Shown here one piece after another: positions 1 to 10,545 of a stretch of 64,000 bases of DNA (position 1 is the stretch's first letter; each line of letters opens with the position of its first letter). The notes under the pieces are model-generated. The model did no database searches, was not told where the DNA came from, and worked only from the letters and a program-made list of their open reading frames with translations. The stretch is from Gnetum montanum (taxonomy: Eukaryota; Streptophyta; Gnetopsida; Gnetales; Gnetaceae): assembly GCA_015680685.1 (NCBI GenBank), contig MNCI01038164.1, forward strand, positions 1,188 to 65,187. Direction: 5' to 3'. Both the position numbers and the translations under genes were made by a program.

Positions 1-238
1 AACTCGCAGTATTGGACAAAGTTGGCTGAATCTCTTTAAAGTAAGTCATTTGTAGTTCACACACAACGAAATTGTCACATTTCATACAACCGCACGCCGC
101 AACAGCACACACACATACTCACATTAACTACTGAGTTATTTGGAGGTATCTGGGCCTTGGTGTAGCCAGAGACCAGTAGGCAGCTAAATCCTGTTCAAGG
201 ACACTCGTTGGCGGTCGCGTCCCAAACGGTCGCCAACA
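1..238. other. CpG-retaining flank truncating block A
   Basis: This stretch keeps many CpG dinucleotides (for example around 101-108 and 207-235), unlike the CpG-depleted elements that follow. It stops abruptly at about 238, where the integrase of the Tekay-like element begins in mid-domain; the other copy of that element (about 50764) continues past the same point. A hairpin is visible: GTTGGCG at 207-213 pairs with CGCCAAC at 231-237. A minus-strand frame reads open for about 25 codons around 110-200, but nothing in it is recognisable. It may be low-copy host DNA or the end of a younger insertion. Confidence 0.5.
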
Positions 239-1000
239 GATAACTATTATTATATGCAAATTTAGCAAGTGGTAGCATTTGATCCAAGTCATGTCTATAC
301 AACAAAGAATAGGCTCTCAACATATTTTTAAGAAATTGATTCACCTGCTCATTCTGACCATCAATTTTTGGATGATATGTTAAACTCATGTTCAGCTTTG
401 TACCCATATCCTTTTGAAATGCCTACCAAAAATATGACATGAATTAAGCATCTCTATTATTAATAATCTATTATGAAACACTATGAAATTGCACTATCTC
501 TACAAGAAAGAGATGTGTAGTTTCTATTGCACTCACTAATGCTTGTGTGGTAAGGAAATAGGCATATTTTAGCAACATGTCAACAACTACTAATATTGCA
601 TCATGGCCATTGTGAGCATGTAGAAGAACAACAATGAAATCCATACCAATGACATCCCATTTCCATTGAGGAATATCATGGGAGTGCAAATATCCCCTAG
701 GTATTTGATGCTCTATCTTCACTTATTGGCAAATTAAACATCAAGAGACATACTTCCCTACATTCCTCTTCATACCAAGCCACCAATACATCCATCATAA
801 ACCCTAGTACATCTTTTGACTACCTAGATACATTTGGTATCTACTCATGTAGGACTCATCCATCAACTAAAATCACAGAGCTTCTAGAATACATACTCGA
901 CCATCCCTCCATAACCCACCATGACTATCTATAAAGAGTAGTCCATCAAAGATGATCTGCTACCTCCATTCTTAACACCGTGGATAATGTCGTTGTTGTT
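239..1000 (-). pseudogene. gypsy integrase remnant, copy A
   Basis: Minus-strand translation of 239-407 gives a run beginning GTKLNMSLTYHP with an IDGQNEQVNQ tail, the usual region of the catalytic glutamate in gypsy integrases (YHPQTDGQxE). The frame 471-722 gives QWKWDVIGMDFI and GHDAILVVVDM, the stretch around the first catalytic aspartate. The part between the two frames has stops, and the C-terminal GPY/F and chromodomain parts are absent because the element ends at 238. The last 13 or so residues of the 195-407 open frame come from the unrelated flank, so they are not integrase. Confidence 0.8.
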
Positions 1001-1199
1001 TTGAATATGCTACTACAAATTTGATTGGATTATCAAGCTATTAATCTTACTAGTCATTCTACTTAATGCATCAACTACTTTATTAGTCTTGCGAGGCTTG
1101 TATTTAATAGTAAAATCAAAGTTAACAAGAAACTCCACCCATACATGTTGTCACAAGTTTAACTATGATTGACTCATAAGATATTAAATGCTCTTATGG

Positions 1200-2320
1200 T
1201 TAGTCCAAATAAGAACTTTTTTTTCATATAGATAATGCTACCAAATATTTAATGCAAATATCAAAGCATCCAACTCTAGATCATGCATAGGATTTTTGAT
1301 TTCATGTGGCCTTAATTGACGAGACACATAAGCCACAACTTACTCATCCTACATCAACACACAACCAAATCCATCCCTTAAAGCATCAATGCTAACATCA
1401 TATGGGTGTCCTATTGTAGGAGATACTTATACAAGAGCAAACACTAATTTATGCTTTAAATTCCAAAATTTAGCTTGACAAGCTAAGATTCAAACAAAGC
1501 TAGTCTCCTTCCTCAACAATAGAATTAAAGGAGTTGCTATTTGAGAAAAAGGTTCCAAAAACCTATGGTAATAACATACTAATCCCAAGAAGCTTCACAC
1601 CTCTACTACCGATTATGGCATAGGCCAATCATGAACAATGGAAATTTTTGAAGGATCCATGCAAATACCAGCTCTTGACATCACATGTCCTAAGAATTGA
1701 ATCTCTAACTACTAAAATGAACACTTGGATGGTTGATTGTATAGCTAATACTCCCTCAAATTTTGTGAGACCTTGTGCAAGTGCTCTAGATGCAACTGTT
1801 CATTAGGGGAATACACTAAGAAATGGTTGCATCACACGATTCATGAGGTTCATGAAAACTACGGTGCATTTGTTAACATAAATGAAATTACCAAAAACTC
1901 ATAATGACCATATCATGTTCTAAATGTTGTCTTTGATACATCTTCCTCATGAACTTGCACTTGATGATACCCAGACTTGAGATCAATCTTCAAGAATAGA
2001 TGAGCTTTTCAAAGTTGATCAAACAAGTCATCAATGCACGATGGAGGGTATTTATTTTTCATAGTCACCTGGTTTAGCTACATGTAATCTATGCATAGTC
2101 ATAAATTCCCATTCTTCTTTTTAACAAATAGCACTTGTGCATCCCATGGTGATACACTTGGGTAAATGAGGCCTTTGTCCAGTAATTTCATCCCATGGTG
2201 GATTTTCATCTCTACTAACTCTATAAGAGACATCCTATGTGAAGCCATTGTAATAGGCTCTATACTAGGTTTAAGTTTGATTTTGAACTTAATCTCTCGC
2301 CTTGGTGGCAAACTTTGTAT
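1200..2320 (-). pseudogene. gypsy reverse transcriptase-RNase H remnant, copy A
   Basis: The frame at 2099-2311 is the N-terminal RT segment: YRMSLIE-like (here HRMSLIE), LLDKGLIYPSVSPW, then VLFVKKKNGNL. RNase H is readable at about 1210-1400: [19 protein letters not shown] and [12 protein letters not shown]. Compared with copy B, about 37 bases are missing near 1820, which removes the catalytic xDD motif of the RT. RNase H, in contrast, is more complete here than in copy B. Stops are frequent. The protein would have copied element RNA into DNA; this copy cannot. Confidence 0.8.
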
Positions 2321-2599
2321 TTCTAATTAGAACATACCAAAAATTCTTAAACCATGGGGATTTGATATATCTCCACCATATTTATTTTATAAAATGTGTC
2401 CACAAAGCATCTATGCCCCTTTCCAAGCATCGTATGGTACAACCAAAAGATAATCAAATTAAGGAGCATAGACCTCGAATGAGTTTGTACCTCAATTGAA
2501 GCACCATTAGCTAATGGTAACCTTAGGAGCTTTTGTTGATAGTAAAAACTAGAATTGAACTATGACAACCAATCCATCTCCAAAATTACATCATATATC

Positions 2600-2900
2600 C
2601 TAATATACATAACATTTAAATCACTAACCCATTACTCTTCCTTCAATTCATTAGCACACTTATACACACTTGATCTACTCGAGTCTCATGATCCCCAACA
2701 AAAGATACTATTATTCTAGGAGAAATAGAATGACATACAGGAGCTACATGACATACAATCATAAGATCTATGAAAGAATGGCCAGCATTTTGATCAAATA
2801 AAATTAATACGTTAAAGCCCAAAATAATAAATTTTGTCTCCATCACTTTGTTTGGTTTCATATCCAACAGTTGGTCTATTAGGGCATACACTCATCCTTG
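2600..2900 (-). pseudogene. gypsy aspartic protease remnant, copy A
   Basis: The minus frame 2643-2891 reads LILFDQNAGHSFI, which matches the retropepsin active-site region usually read as VLFDSGASHSFI. The catalytic aspartate survives but the next two residues are Gln-Asn instead of Ser-Gly. Further residues fit the flap region of plant gypsy proteases (ISPRIIVSFVG). It lies between gag and RT, as expected for the family. Confidence 0.75.
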
Positions 2901-2939
2901 AGTCCTCTAGTCCACTCCTCTTGATTGGATAATAGGTTT

Positions 2940-3790
2940 TCTATGTCCACCCTAACTTGGAGGTTGTTACCCTTAGCCTTTGCCTCCTCCATGACTGCTT
3001 GCCAATTTTGGACACTCCCTAGCTCAACGTCCTAGCTAGCCACATGTAAAACAATTCTAGAAATCCCTTTATAGATGGCTAGGCTACTAACATCTATAAT
3101 AAATAATAGATCTATGATTAGCTCCAATAGTAGGATCAAAAGTTAGTATTGGACACTCACCTTTATGTCCATGAGCTCGCTTAGAGGGGCCAAACCTACC
3201 TTCATATATCGATCCTCTCCTCTTTCCCTACTGCCTCTCTCTATGAGTTGCATCATCTTGCTGGCTTCTCTCTAAATCCATAACAACTACTCTAGCCTCA
3301 TCATAGGATGTCAAACTAAGGGATAATATGTGGTCCTTCAAATATGACTTCAAACCTCTAACAAATCTATTCACACATGCCTAAGCATCTATATGCATTC
3401 TTGGTACACACCTACTAAGCTTAGAGAAACAAGCATCATACTCTACTATAGATCAACTACCTTGATACAAATGGTAGAACACATACTCCTTGACCTTGGC
3501 ATATTTGGTAGACACATAATAGGTTCTAAAACATGTTAGAAAACCATCCCATGTTACCTCTTAGCTAGTCCATCCTTTGGCTTGCTCCTCAATCATCCAC
3601 CAATGTTGAGTAGTGCCAACTAACTAATATACGACTAATCCAGTGTACTAAACTGATGAGTAGCTCATCAAATCAAAAGCCTTTTAGAACTCCTCCAACC
3701 ACTCTGTAGCTATAGCAAGATCTTCAGTGGCATCAAATTTAGGAGGTCCTAACTTCTAAAACTGCTCTACCAGTTTACCCATAGGATTTG
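2940..3790 (-). pseudogene. gypsy gag remnant, copy A
   Basis: Minus-strand translation from about 3780 gives PPKFDATEDLAIATEWLEEF, then QLVGTTQHWW, typical of the retrotransposon gag domain (FxGxxDPxxAExWL and AxxWW). Near 3060 a degenerate zinc knuckle begins CFTCG. Several in-frame stops are TAG or TGA in place of Trp or Gln codons. Next to the knuckle region, copy A holds about 50 bases more than copy B between two TTTACCCATAGGA-like repeats (about 3775-3835). Confidence 0.75.
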
Positions 3791-3849
3791 GGGTTTTTTT
3801 TTGTTGCCCATTTCCCATCCACTATTTACCCATAGGAGTTAGATTTTAT

Positions 3850-4660
3850 TTTTCTTTTCTATTTCATGGAAACATAAACAAAAACTTGAGTTCATTCTTC
3901 TTTAGTTTTCTTCTCTCTTCTTCCTTTTCAAAACCTTTTATGAATTTTGAGCTTTGTGGATAGGTTTTTCTTTATTGTGAGCTTGGAATTGGGATTGCTA
4001 CATTCATATCTACATGGATGTGGATCTTGTTTGGAGTAAAATTAAATTTTGTTAGATTTTTTTGAGGATTTTATGCTTGTTTTGGACTTTCTGTAGCAAC
4101 AGTTTTAATTGGTGGGTTGTTTTTATCCTTTTTCTTGTATTTCTGTGCCAGATTAGTCTATGTGGTCATGCAATGTGGGAATGTGGTGTAGATAGTTAAA
4201 ATATTTACTTTGAGTGTATTATTTTGTAGATTTTCTAAAATTTTACATATTTGGTTGCAGATTTTTTATTAATAAATATGCAATGTATTATAGGACATGG
4301 ACTTGTAGAATATTACTTGTGATGTTGATGAGACTAGCATGATTATAATAATATATTTTAGGGGCCTATTGTTGCATTGGATTTTCTAGGACTTCTGAAT
4401 ATCACAGGTTGTAACTAAATATTATTATTCATTATTTTATTAATTAAACTTTAAACATGCATAACTTCGTTTCCAGGATTCTGATTTAGGTGAAATTAGT
4501 GTCTCTAGGATCATCTTGGAAAGTACTTTCTAATCATGAAATTGGTTTTGTCTTTGGGCATATATAATTTTGGAGGTTATAATAATAGTCATTTTTTGTG
4601 AAATTATATATAGTTCAAGAAGTATGGTTGTGGCCCATTAGCTAGCTAGATAGTGAGACA
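3850..4660 (-). repeat. 5' LTR of Tekay-like element, copy A (approximate)
   Basis: This non-coding stretch upstream of gag is shared with 54016-54825. Its inner boundary and primer-binding site cannot be fixed. On the minus strand it would start TGTCTCACTATC at 4660, matching TGTATCATTGTC at 54825 in copy B. Just beyond that point the W ORF sequence begins in both copies. Sequence of the type GGAAACGAAGTTATG at about 4455-4480 is of the kind found in LTRs of plant chromodomain gypsy elements. Confidence 0.5.
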
Positions 4661-4689
4661 ACCCTACTCTTCTCTACACAAAGGACTTA

Positions 4690-6340
4690 GGTGCTTGCAA
4701 GGCCTAATATGAGTGCCAAGGAAGTCATAGTGTCCACTCCCAAAAAAACATTTCCTAAGATTTGAAGAAATGTTGTGGCCTTCTTGGTCATGCTAGAGGA
4801 AGGTGAAAGGGTAACCGTCATGATTATGCCATATAAGAACCAAGAGAAAGTAGCATAGGTGGTGGTTGACAAGGTTGTTGAAGCCATGAATGCTTCTGCA
4901 ATGTTAGTACCTGACATTGCCACAATGGTAGACATCCATGCATCCACAGGAGTAGGAAGTGGTTGAATGAGCACTCCACAACACAAGGAGGTGTTGGAAA
5001 GACTAGTTGGAATTGGGCAACTACTTCTAGAGATCTTTGATCTCCTAGATGACATTACAACAAATCAATTGTAGCTACTCAAGACAAGGGGTAAGCTCTT
5101 AATCGCCAACATAAAACTTAAGGAGCCACACATATCCAATCAATGGTTGGTCCCTAAAGTTGTTGAGTTGCAAGCTTGTCTCTCCAACCTTTCCATTCTT
5201 AGGCCTAAGCTTACTAGAGATGAAGCTTTCTGGTAACTTCAACAGAGACTTTAAGAGGTTGAGAATGCAAAGGAGACTGCAATCTTCGATGCATCCTTGT
5301 CAAAAGCTATGACTTTTAACACTAATAAGGACCTATTGTAGGTTTGAAAAGAAAACTTAACTCTCACAAAGGATAATCACTGCCTATGCAATGTTCAACA
5401 ACAAAAAGGACCAAATGGTGTTATTAATACACTAGCAACAAGAGAAACTTGCCAAGATGAACTTGGATCTAAGAAGGTTGGTAACAGAAAATCAAAATCT
5501 CTCAATTGAGAAAGTCCATGTTTATCACTAAAAAATTGCAATTGAGATAGCCACCCTAAAAAATGAAGCTATGAAGATTGAATGTGTGAAGAATTACTAC
5601 AAGGACTAGGTTGACCTCCTTAAGGGGGTCAATGAAAAGGAGATCCAACTAGCAAAGGAAAAAATGAATGAGGCCCTCCAATAACTTTAACAATGAGGAG
5701 ATGTATGCAGTCCAAATGCATACAACAAGGTAGAGATTCATCTAAAGAGTTGTAAATTAAAAGAGATGATGGAGTGCATGGAGATAGCAAACTTTTGTTA
5801 TATAAACTTGGCGATGTTGGCAGTAGGGAGGCTGAGATCATAGGTAGAAAAACAAGTTGTCAATTCCTACCTCCTTTTTGAGAGGAAATTCAAGGTCCAC
5901 AAAGAGACAAAACAAAAGTTGGAGATAACCAACACAAAGCTTGAAGTTTTCAGGAGTAGATCCACTAAGTAATGATTTATTATTGAGAACTTGGCATGAA
6001 AGATAAATAACTACCAAGAATTGTAGAACCTAGTAAAGACATTTAACATTGAATGTAAGTAATTTGTAGCCTGGTTTATCAATACGAAAGAAATGTTTCC
6101 TTCAATGTCATGCCCATGGGACATTCCTGCACCATCCCACATCAACAAAGCTACATGGACTATTTATGATCCACAGGCCTAGGAAGACAAGATGAAAGAA
6201 CTTTTGGATGCTTTGATGCTTTTAATAGTAGCAGTAGGCCAAGCTCAACCACCATTAACACTAGGATGAGAAGAAGGACCATTAGAGCCACAGGAGCCTC
6301 CACCTCTAGGCACTATTTGAAAGTTCATCATGTCTTTGGC
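4690..6340 (+). pseudogene. W ORF remnant, copy A (Lys/Glu-rich, function unknown)
   Basis: I do not recognise the domain. Plus-strand translation from about 4708 gives a Lys/Glu-rich, probably coiled-coil protein broken by about 20 stops and some frameshifts. Segments such as VTVMIMPYKN, LERLVGIGQLLLEIFDL and ITTNQL align with copies at 41031-43287 and 54826-56500, so the reading frame was once real. The C-terminal end is Pro-rich (about 6235-6310). The 5' half of the protein, seen in copy C, is missing because the minus-strand Tekay-like element joins here at 4660. The sequence is followed by a possible polypurine tract and an LTR-like segment on the same strand, which suggests a 3'-proximal retrotransposon ORF. 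Confidence 0.55.
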
Positions 6341-6562
6341 AATCTTTCAGTTGCCTACTGAAATTTTGTAAAAAAAAAGTATCCACTTTTGATGTAATGG
6401 GCACTTAATTTTTGTAAAATTTATACAATATAACATTCAAAGTTAGTTAGTGTTAATTAATCTCTCTTTCTATTAATAATCCCATACTTCCCAAATTTTG
6501 TAAGAAGCTCGATCCTACTTTTTTTTCACTCAATGATGAGTTTTCAGTCAGTAGTGGGTGTA

Positions 6563-6849
6563 TGACTAAACATGAATAAGATAGGTTGCATCAACACATG
6601 CTCATCAATGCAACCGTGTTGACGTACCTTCATTGACACATGATAGGTTGTGTTAATGCAAGTACGTCAATACTAACATAAACATTTCATATATAAATGC
6701 ACCCATCCCTCACATTTATGGCACCTTTCAATCTTAGTCTTATCGAATATTATGGATTTATTAGATTGTATGGTGTTTTATTTGAGTGCCTATGTACTTG
6801 AACACATTGCTATGAACAAAAATAAAATCAATATTTCGTACATCCATTA
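6563..6849 (+). repeat. Probable 3' LTR downstream of W, copy A
   Basis: It begins TGACTAAACATG directly after a GTAGTGGGTGTA tract and parallels 56732-57020 in block B. A TATATAAATG box (6690-6699) and an AATAAAAT signal (about 6830) give it LTR-like promoter and polyadenylation features. Inside is an inverted repeat, GTGTTGACGTAC at 6616-6627 against GTACGTCAATAC at 6662-6673 (11 of 12 pair). The 3' boundary is uncertain, since block homology continues another 600 bases. Confidence 0.45.
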
Positions 6850-7462
6850 CTATTTCTATTTAGCACTTTACTCTCTATGCACTTTACATTTATGCTTTTA
6901 AATAGTTAATATAATTAATTGTAAACATGTGAGTATGACCACTTCGAGCATAACATATTAACACTTGGTAATCTTAGTAGTGGATATTTGGTACACTCAG
7001 TAATAGGCACTTGGTAACCCAACAATATTAATACTAGTTCAGGATGTATACAACAAGTGAAAATGAATACTCCACATTAGGATAGTTAGTTATTGGATTA
7101 GTTGATTAGTTAGATGTTTAATTATGAAACCCTTATTTAATCATTTAGCTATTAGGAGAAAATATATTAAAATTATCATAAAAATACATATCTTATTCAT
7201 TAACCCATACTTAACTATACATACAGTCACACACAAATGTAGATTAAGAAGATAATGACCTTGGAACGCCACAATTCACTATTTAAGAATATAGGCCACT
7301 TGGGTTGCTAAGTTTACGAAATTCGACCAGATTGCTAATGAATGCTTGTGATTTGTATGGTTGGACATAGGGGATACCTACCGCTCATCAAAAACACATA
7401 GTAGAAAAGATCCTTATGCTTCTTTTATTGAAATACCATTATAAGAACAAAATAGAGGATTA
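6850..7462. repeat. Block A distal segment shared with block B
   Basis: AT-rich and without a gene. It is collinear with 57045-57652, up to the shared GAGGATTAAC, after which block B is interrupted by element D. It is either the rest of a longer LTR (about 900 bases) or flanking DNA that was duplicated together with the elements. Confidence 0.6.
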
Positions 7463-8154
7463 ACAAACGTACATAATTCAAGTTTACATCTACTTTTGTT
7501 CAAGAACTAACAAAGTGGCTAAGCATTCCTCCTCAATGTAACAAAAGTAAGTTATACAAACTTTTTTGGTACAATATGATATTTTTAGCAAAGATGATTA
7601 GTTAAAGGATAAATAAGAAAGACATGGTACTCATCCTTAAGAGTTTTTGATCTATAATGTCTACATGTGTATTCATTTTTAGGAAGATTAATCCATCTCC
7701 CACTTTCTATTGTGAGTCAATGTGAACTAAAACAAAGCTTGTCAATTAACCTATGAGGTCTAATTGGAATTTTAATTTTAAGATAGGAAATTTCTGAATC
7801 AAGCTAATTACATCTAATGTGCTCTAAGTAAAATTTTCTTTCCTTTTACATTTGACCATATTTTTTCATCAGTTGTTATTTAACTAACTTATGTATGTGT
7901 TTAAGACCATGTTGTACTACTTCCAATGAGAGACTGTAAATATAGGTAATGAATTGATAAAGTAACATATGATAAAGTATTTATATCTTTACCTGAACAT
8001 TTTTTGCACCCATTTAATAGCTTGCTAATTATTTGTACTAAGGCCTAGCCTTCTTATGATACATCCATACTGTAGGATAAATAACAACCTAAAAAATTTA
8101 TTTTCTAACTTTCTAAGTTGTTTTTAATAGCATACAAAGCTGTACTTCCTCTTG
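7463..8154. other. No gene seen
   Basis: AT-rich sequence with no open frame worth reporting and no recognisable repeat partner in the window. It lies between block A and the LINE fragment. Confidence 0.5.
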
Positions 8155-8530
8155 TTATTCTCTCCTTATACAATTATCCCATTTATAATTGCTTGCATAA
8201 TGGAGATTCAAATATATAAAAGAGTTCACAATTTCTATATGTACAACTTCAAAATTAAAATTATAATATATATTTCTTGTAACCCATATTATCATTTTTG
8301 ATTTTTCCACATTCACATAAAGGTAACCTGGGCCTGCCCCACCCCTCCCAAAAAACATCAACTTAAAGGCCACAATAAAAACATAAATTCCAAGGGTAGA
8401 ATAAAAACAAATTTCTTTTAAAGTTTGCAACATATTTTGCATACTTTTCTCAAAAATAAAAATTAAAGCTGCATCATTTACCTAAACAAGTAGGTTTCCT
8501 GAATGAAATGCAATCTTAACAATATGATTT
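8155..8530 (-). pseudogene. LINE-type reverse transcriptase fragment
   Basis: A minus-strand frame open from 8481 reads VNDAALIFIFEKSMQNMLQT, close to the xADDxxL catalytic motif and the following helix of non-LTR retrotransposon RTs. The preceding residues GNLLV also fit, with one stop. Further on come VNVEKSKMII and IEIVNSFIYLNLHY, which fit the conserved VNxxKSK and IExVxSFxYLG blocks near the RT C-terminus, followed by KWDNCIRRE. About 20 extra residues (VFIVAFKLMFFGRGG and on, about 8330-8390) interrupt the usual spacing between helix and KSK. The first catalytic Asp has become Asn. No 3' end or poly(A) is visible. Clade is not assigned. Confidence 0.55.
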
Positions 8531-8579
8531 CCTATAAAAATACAATCTTGCAACTCATCAATAAAATTCTCAATCAACA

Positions 8580-10430
8580 ATGTCCAACAGACAGACGCTC
8601 CTTATTCAAATCATTCAATCTCTCTTTCTATTTTTTCCATACTGCCATCTTCATCTATTTGCCCTATCTCTGTTTCATTTGGATCCGCATCCATACGATA
8701 TGGCCCATGCCTGTCTTATTTGCTAGTTTAAGTGGCTGTGCCTCTCATGTTTTCATGTCTCTTTTTCTTTCTTCCCATTGTGGCCCATCATCGCTCATGC
8801 TCGTCACCATCTGCAATCTGCCGCTTTGTTTCAGTGGATCGTATAGTACACATGGGCCTACTTCAGGTTTCCGGGCTTTTTCCACCTTCACTATCTGGAA
8901 ATGAAAGTGATAATGGGCCATAACATTTTGCATTTCAAAAACATTCTGCAACTGGGTGTGAGAGTGGCGGTGAGGTGGGATAGATTGGATAAATGGATGG
9001 ACGATGAAGGAAGCAATGGATAAATGGATGGACGATGAAGGAAGCAAAGATCATTATGATGTCGTGGAATGAGAGAAAGCATGTTAGCAGGTGAGGTGAG
9101 GTCGGCTGTAATCTAATCCATGAGGCCCTATGCATATAGTTATTTTTCGTAATAATTGTTGACATTTTGTTATGTTTGGCTATTTACTGTAATAATTATG
9201 AAAAGAGACAGCACAATTGTTAACTTGGATGTTTGGATGTTTCTGATTTTGCATGACACAGTAATGTAATGAATAATTGAATATTAATTACCATTTTGTC
9301 AGGGTAAATTTTTTGGATGATATTCCTAATTTTTACTACCATCGTACTTTCACCACCATTCAGCAAACAATTGTTAACTTACAAAAAGCAGTGACTATGC
9401 AAACAAATTGTTATCGATGATACCCAAACTCCATTCATGTCACCGCTTATGGGCCCAGCATTTGCCTTCTCTTCTTCATCCCTGCTGATGTTATGCTGAC
9501 CATGCATATCCAAGCAAGCTTGCTTAATTACTCGTTTAGTTTTTGCCTCCGTTTTGGCGCAGGATTCAACAAATTGAATGCGCACTTTATGTGCCGCTGT
9601 ATCATGGAGGGAGACTTTACTTAGAGGTGGGTTTCTGGGCCCTTGTATTTTTCTGCAAGTCTGCAACCATGGCAGTTGCAGTTGTATACTTTTACTTCTC
9701 TCTTCTTTCCATTGTTAAAGTTCGTTAACGTCTCACTTTGGCAGCCACTGGACAGAACTTATCTGGACAAAGGCCACGCAACCATGCTGAAATTGGTTTA
9801 ATGCTGCATTTGCACTTGAATAAGGATAATCAGGATAATCAGGAAAATGGGATGGGCAATTTGGAATGGCGACATGGTACAGTACAGGCACATCTTTTTT
9901 TCCTTTTTTCTTTTTTGTTGTTTTTGTTTTCTTCTTCTTTTCTCAGGTTGGGATCGTGTCGGACATGCTCTGTTTTAAATACAGATGAGAGTCCCGAGAG
10001 ACCACGGCAGCATCAACTGGAGTGGTCCATGATCCATAAATGGGCCACATCCACCTCCCAGCGACAGCAACAGCAGCATGGAAAACAAATGAACCAAACA
10101 ATCAGTCGCAAGTTTTACCAGTCGTCGACCTCCACCAACATTTTAAGTGATATTCATCGACCTCTAAATGATGGATGAATCCATTTCATTCCAACGTGTT
10201 AAGCACTGAAGGCCACGTTGGCTGCCTTCCCCTCGCAATTTACACGGGCCTCACACTGTTTTTCTTCTTTTCTCTTTCTCCTCATCCTCTGGCTGTGTGA
10301 TGTGTGACATTGTTACTGCGGTGATGTGTGACATGGTTACTGCGGTTGTTTGACGTCAGCCAAGGATCCTTCCCAGGCTGCCGGGGGTCGGAAATACACG
10401 GACAATTTGCTTTGCTCGTATATGGTTTAT
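8580..10430. promoter_or_regulatory. CpG-retaining, promoter-like island
   Basis: This 1.85-kb stretch carries roughly 45 CpG dinucleotides by eye, whereas neighbouring elements have very few. It holds seven TGGGCC or GGCCCA sites (8702, 8782, 8853, 8914, 9450, 9636, 10041), the site II core bound by TCP factors in many plant promoters, and a perfect TGACGTCA palindrome at 10351-10358 of the bZIP type. Open frames here (for example 9738-10178 and 8503-8904) are short, start poorly and look non-coding. I see no transcript model. It may be a host gene's regulatory region whose gene lies elsewhere, or a young unmethylated insertion. Confidence 0.4.
8986..9047. repeat. Perfect 31-bp tandem duplication
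   Basis: Two identical 31-base units (8986-9016 and 9017-9047) starting TGGATAAATGGATGG lie within the CpG-retaining island. Perfect identity suggests a recent duplication. Confidence 0.9.
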
Positions 10431-10545
10431 TTTTTAAAAAACATTTGTGTGCAAATAACTATATACAAGCACAGTTTTTTAGGTTTTATGTATTTCTATG
10501 ATTTAGGAAAATAGGAAATGAAAATAAGTCTTGTGTAACAATATT
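10246..10545 (+). repeat. R1 segment, CpG-intact copy
   Basis: About 300 bases that are collinear with 34851-35128, ending in a shared AT-rich stretch with AAATAAGTCTTGTGTAA. Here the CpG sites are intact; in the other copy they are mostly TG or CA. It contains a 24-base tandem duplication with one mismatch (10297-10320 and 10321-10344), present once in the other copy, and the TGACGTCA motif at 10351. Confidence 0.75.

Larger units (their letters stand above)
239..4660 (-). mobile_element. Ty3/gypsy (Tekay/Del-like) remnant, copy A
   Basis: Read on the minus strand this is LTR (about 3850-4660), gag (2940-3790), protease (2643-2900), reverse transcriptase and RNase H (about 1200-2320) and integrase (239-1000). 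The integrase is cut at 238, so the chromodomain and 3' LTR are missing. Lineage is assigned from copy B at 50090-54825, which keeps a chromodomain. The two copies share the same junction with the W ORF, so they arose by duplication of one locus rather than by separate insertions. All frames carry stops and small deletions. The element is dead. Confidence 0.8.

Noticed and set aside
4687-5055. 122-codon minus-strand open frame
   Set aside because: It lies antisense to the W ORF, and conservation among the three copies is in the plus-strand frame.
8503-8904. 133-codon open frame at the edge of the CpG-retaining island
   Set aside because: Overlaps the LINE fragment at its start, has no recognisable motif and overlaps several other short frames on both strands.
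9738-10178. 146-codon open frame in the CpG-retaining island
   Set aside because: It starts at TTG, is low-complexity (Phe/Leu run, Gln run) and shows no domain or splice context. Kept only as part of the island.
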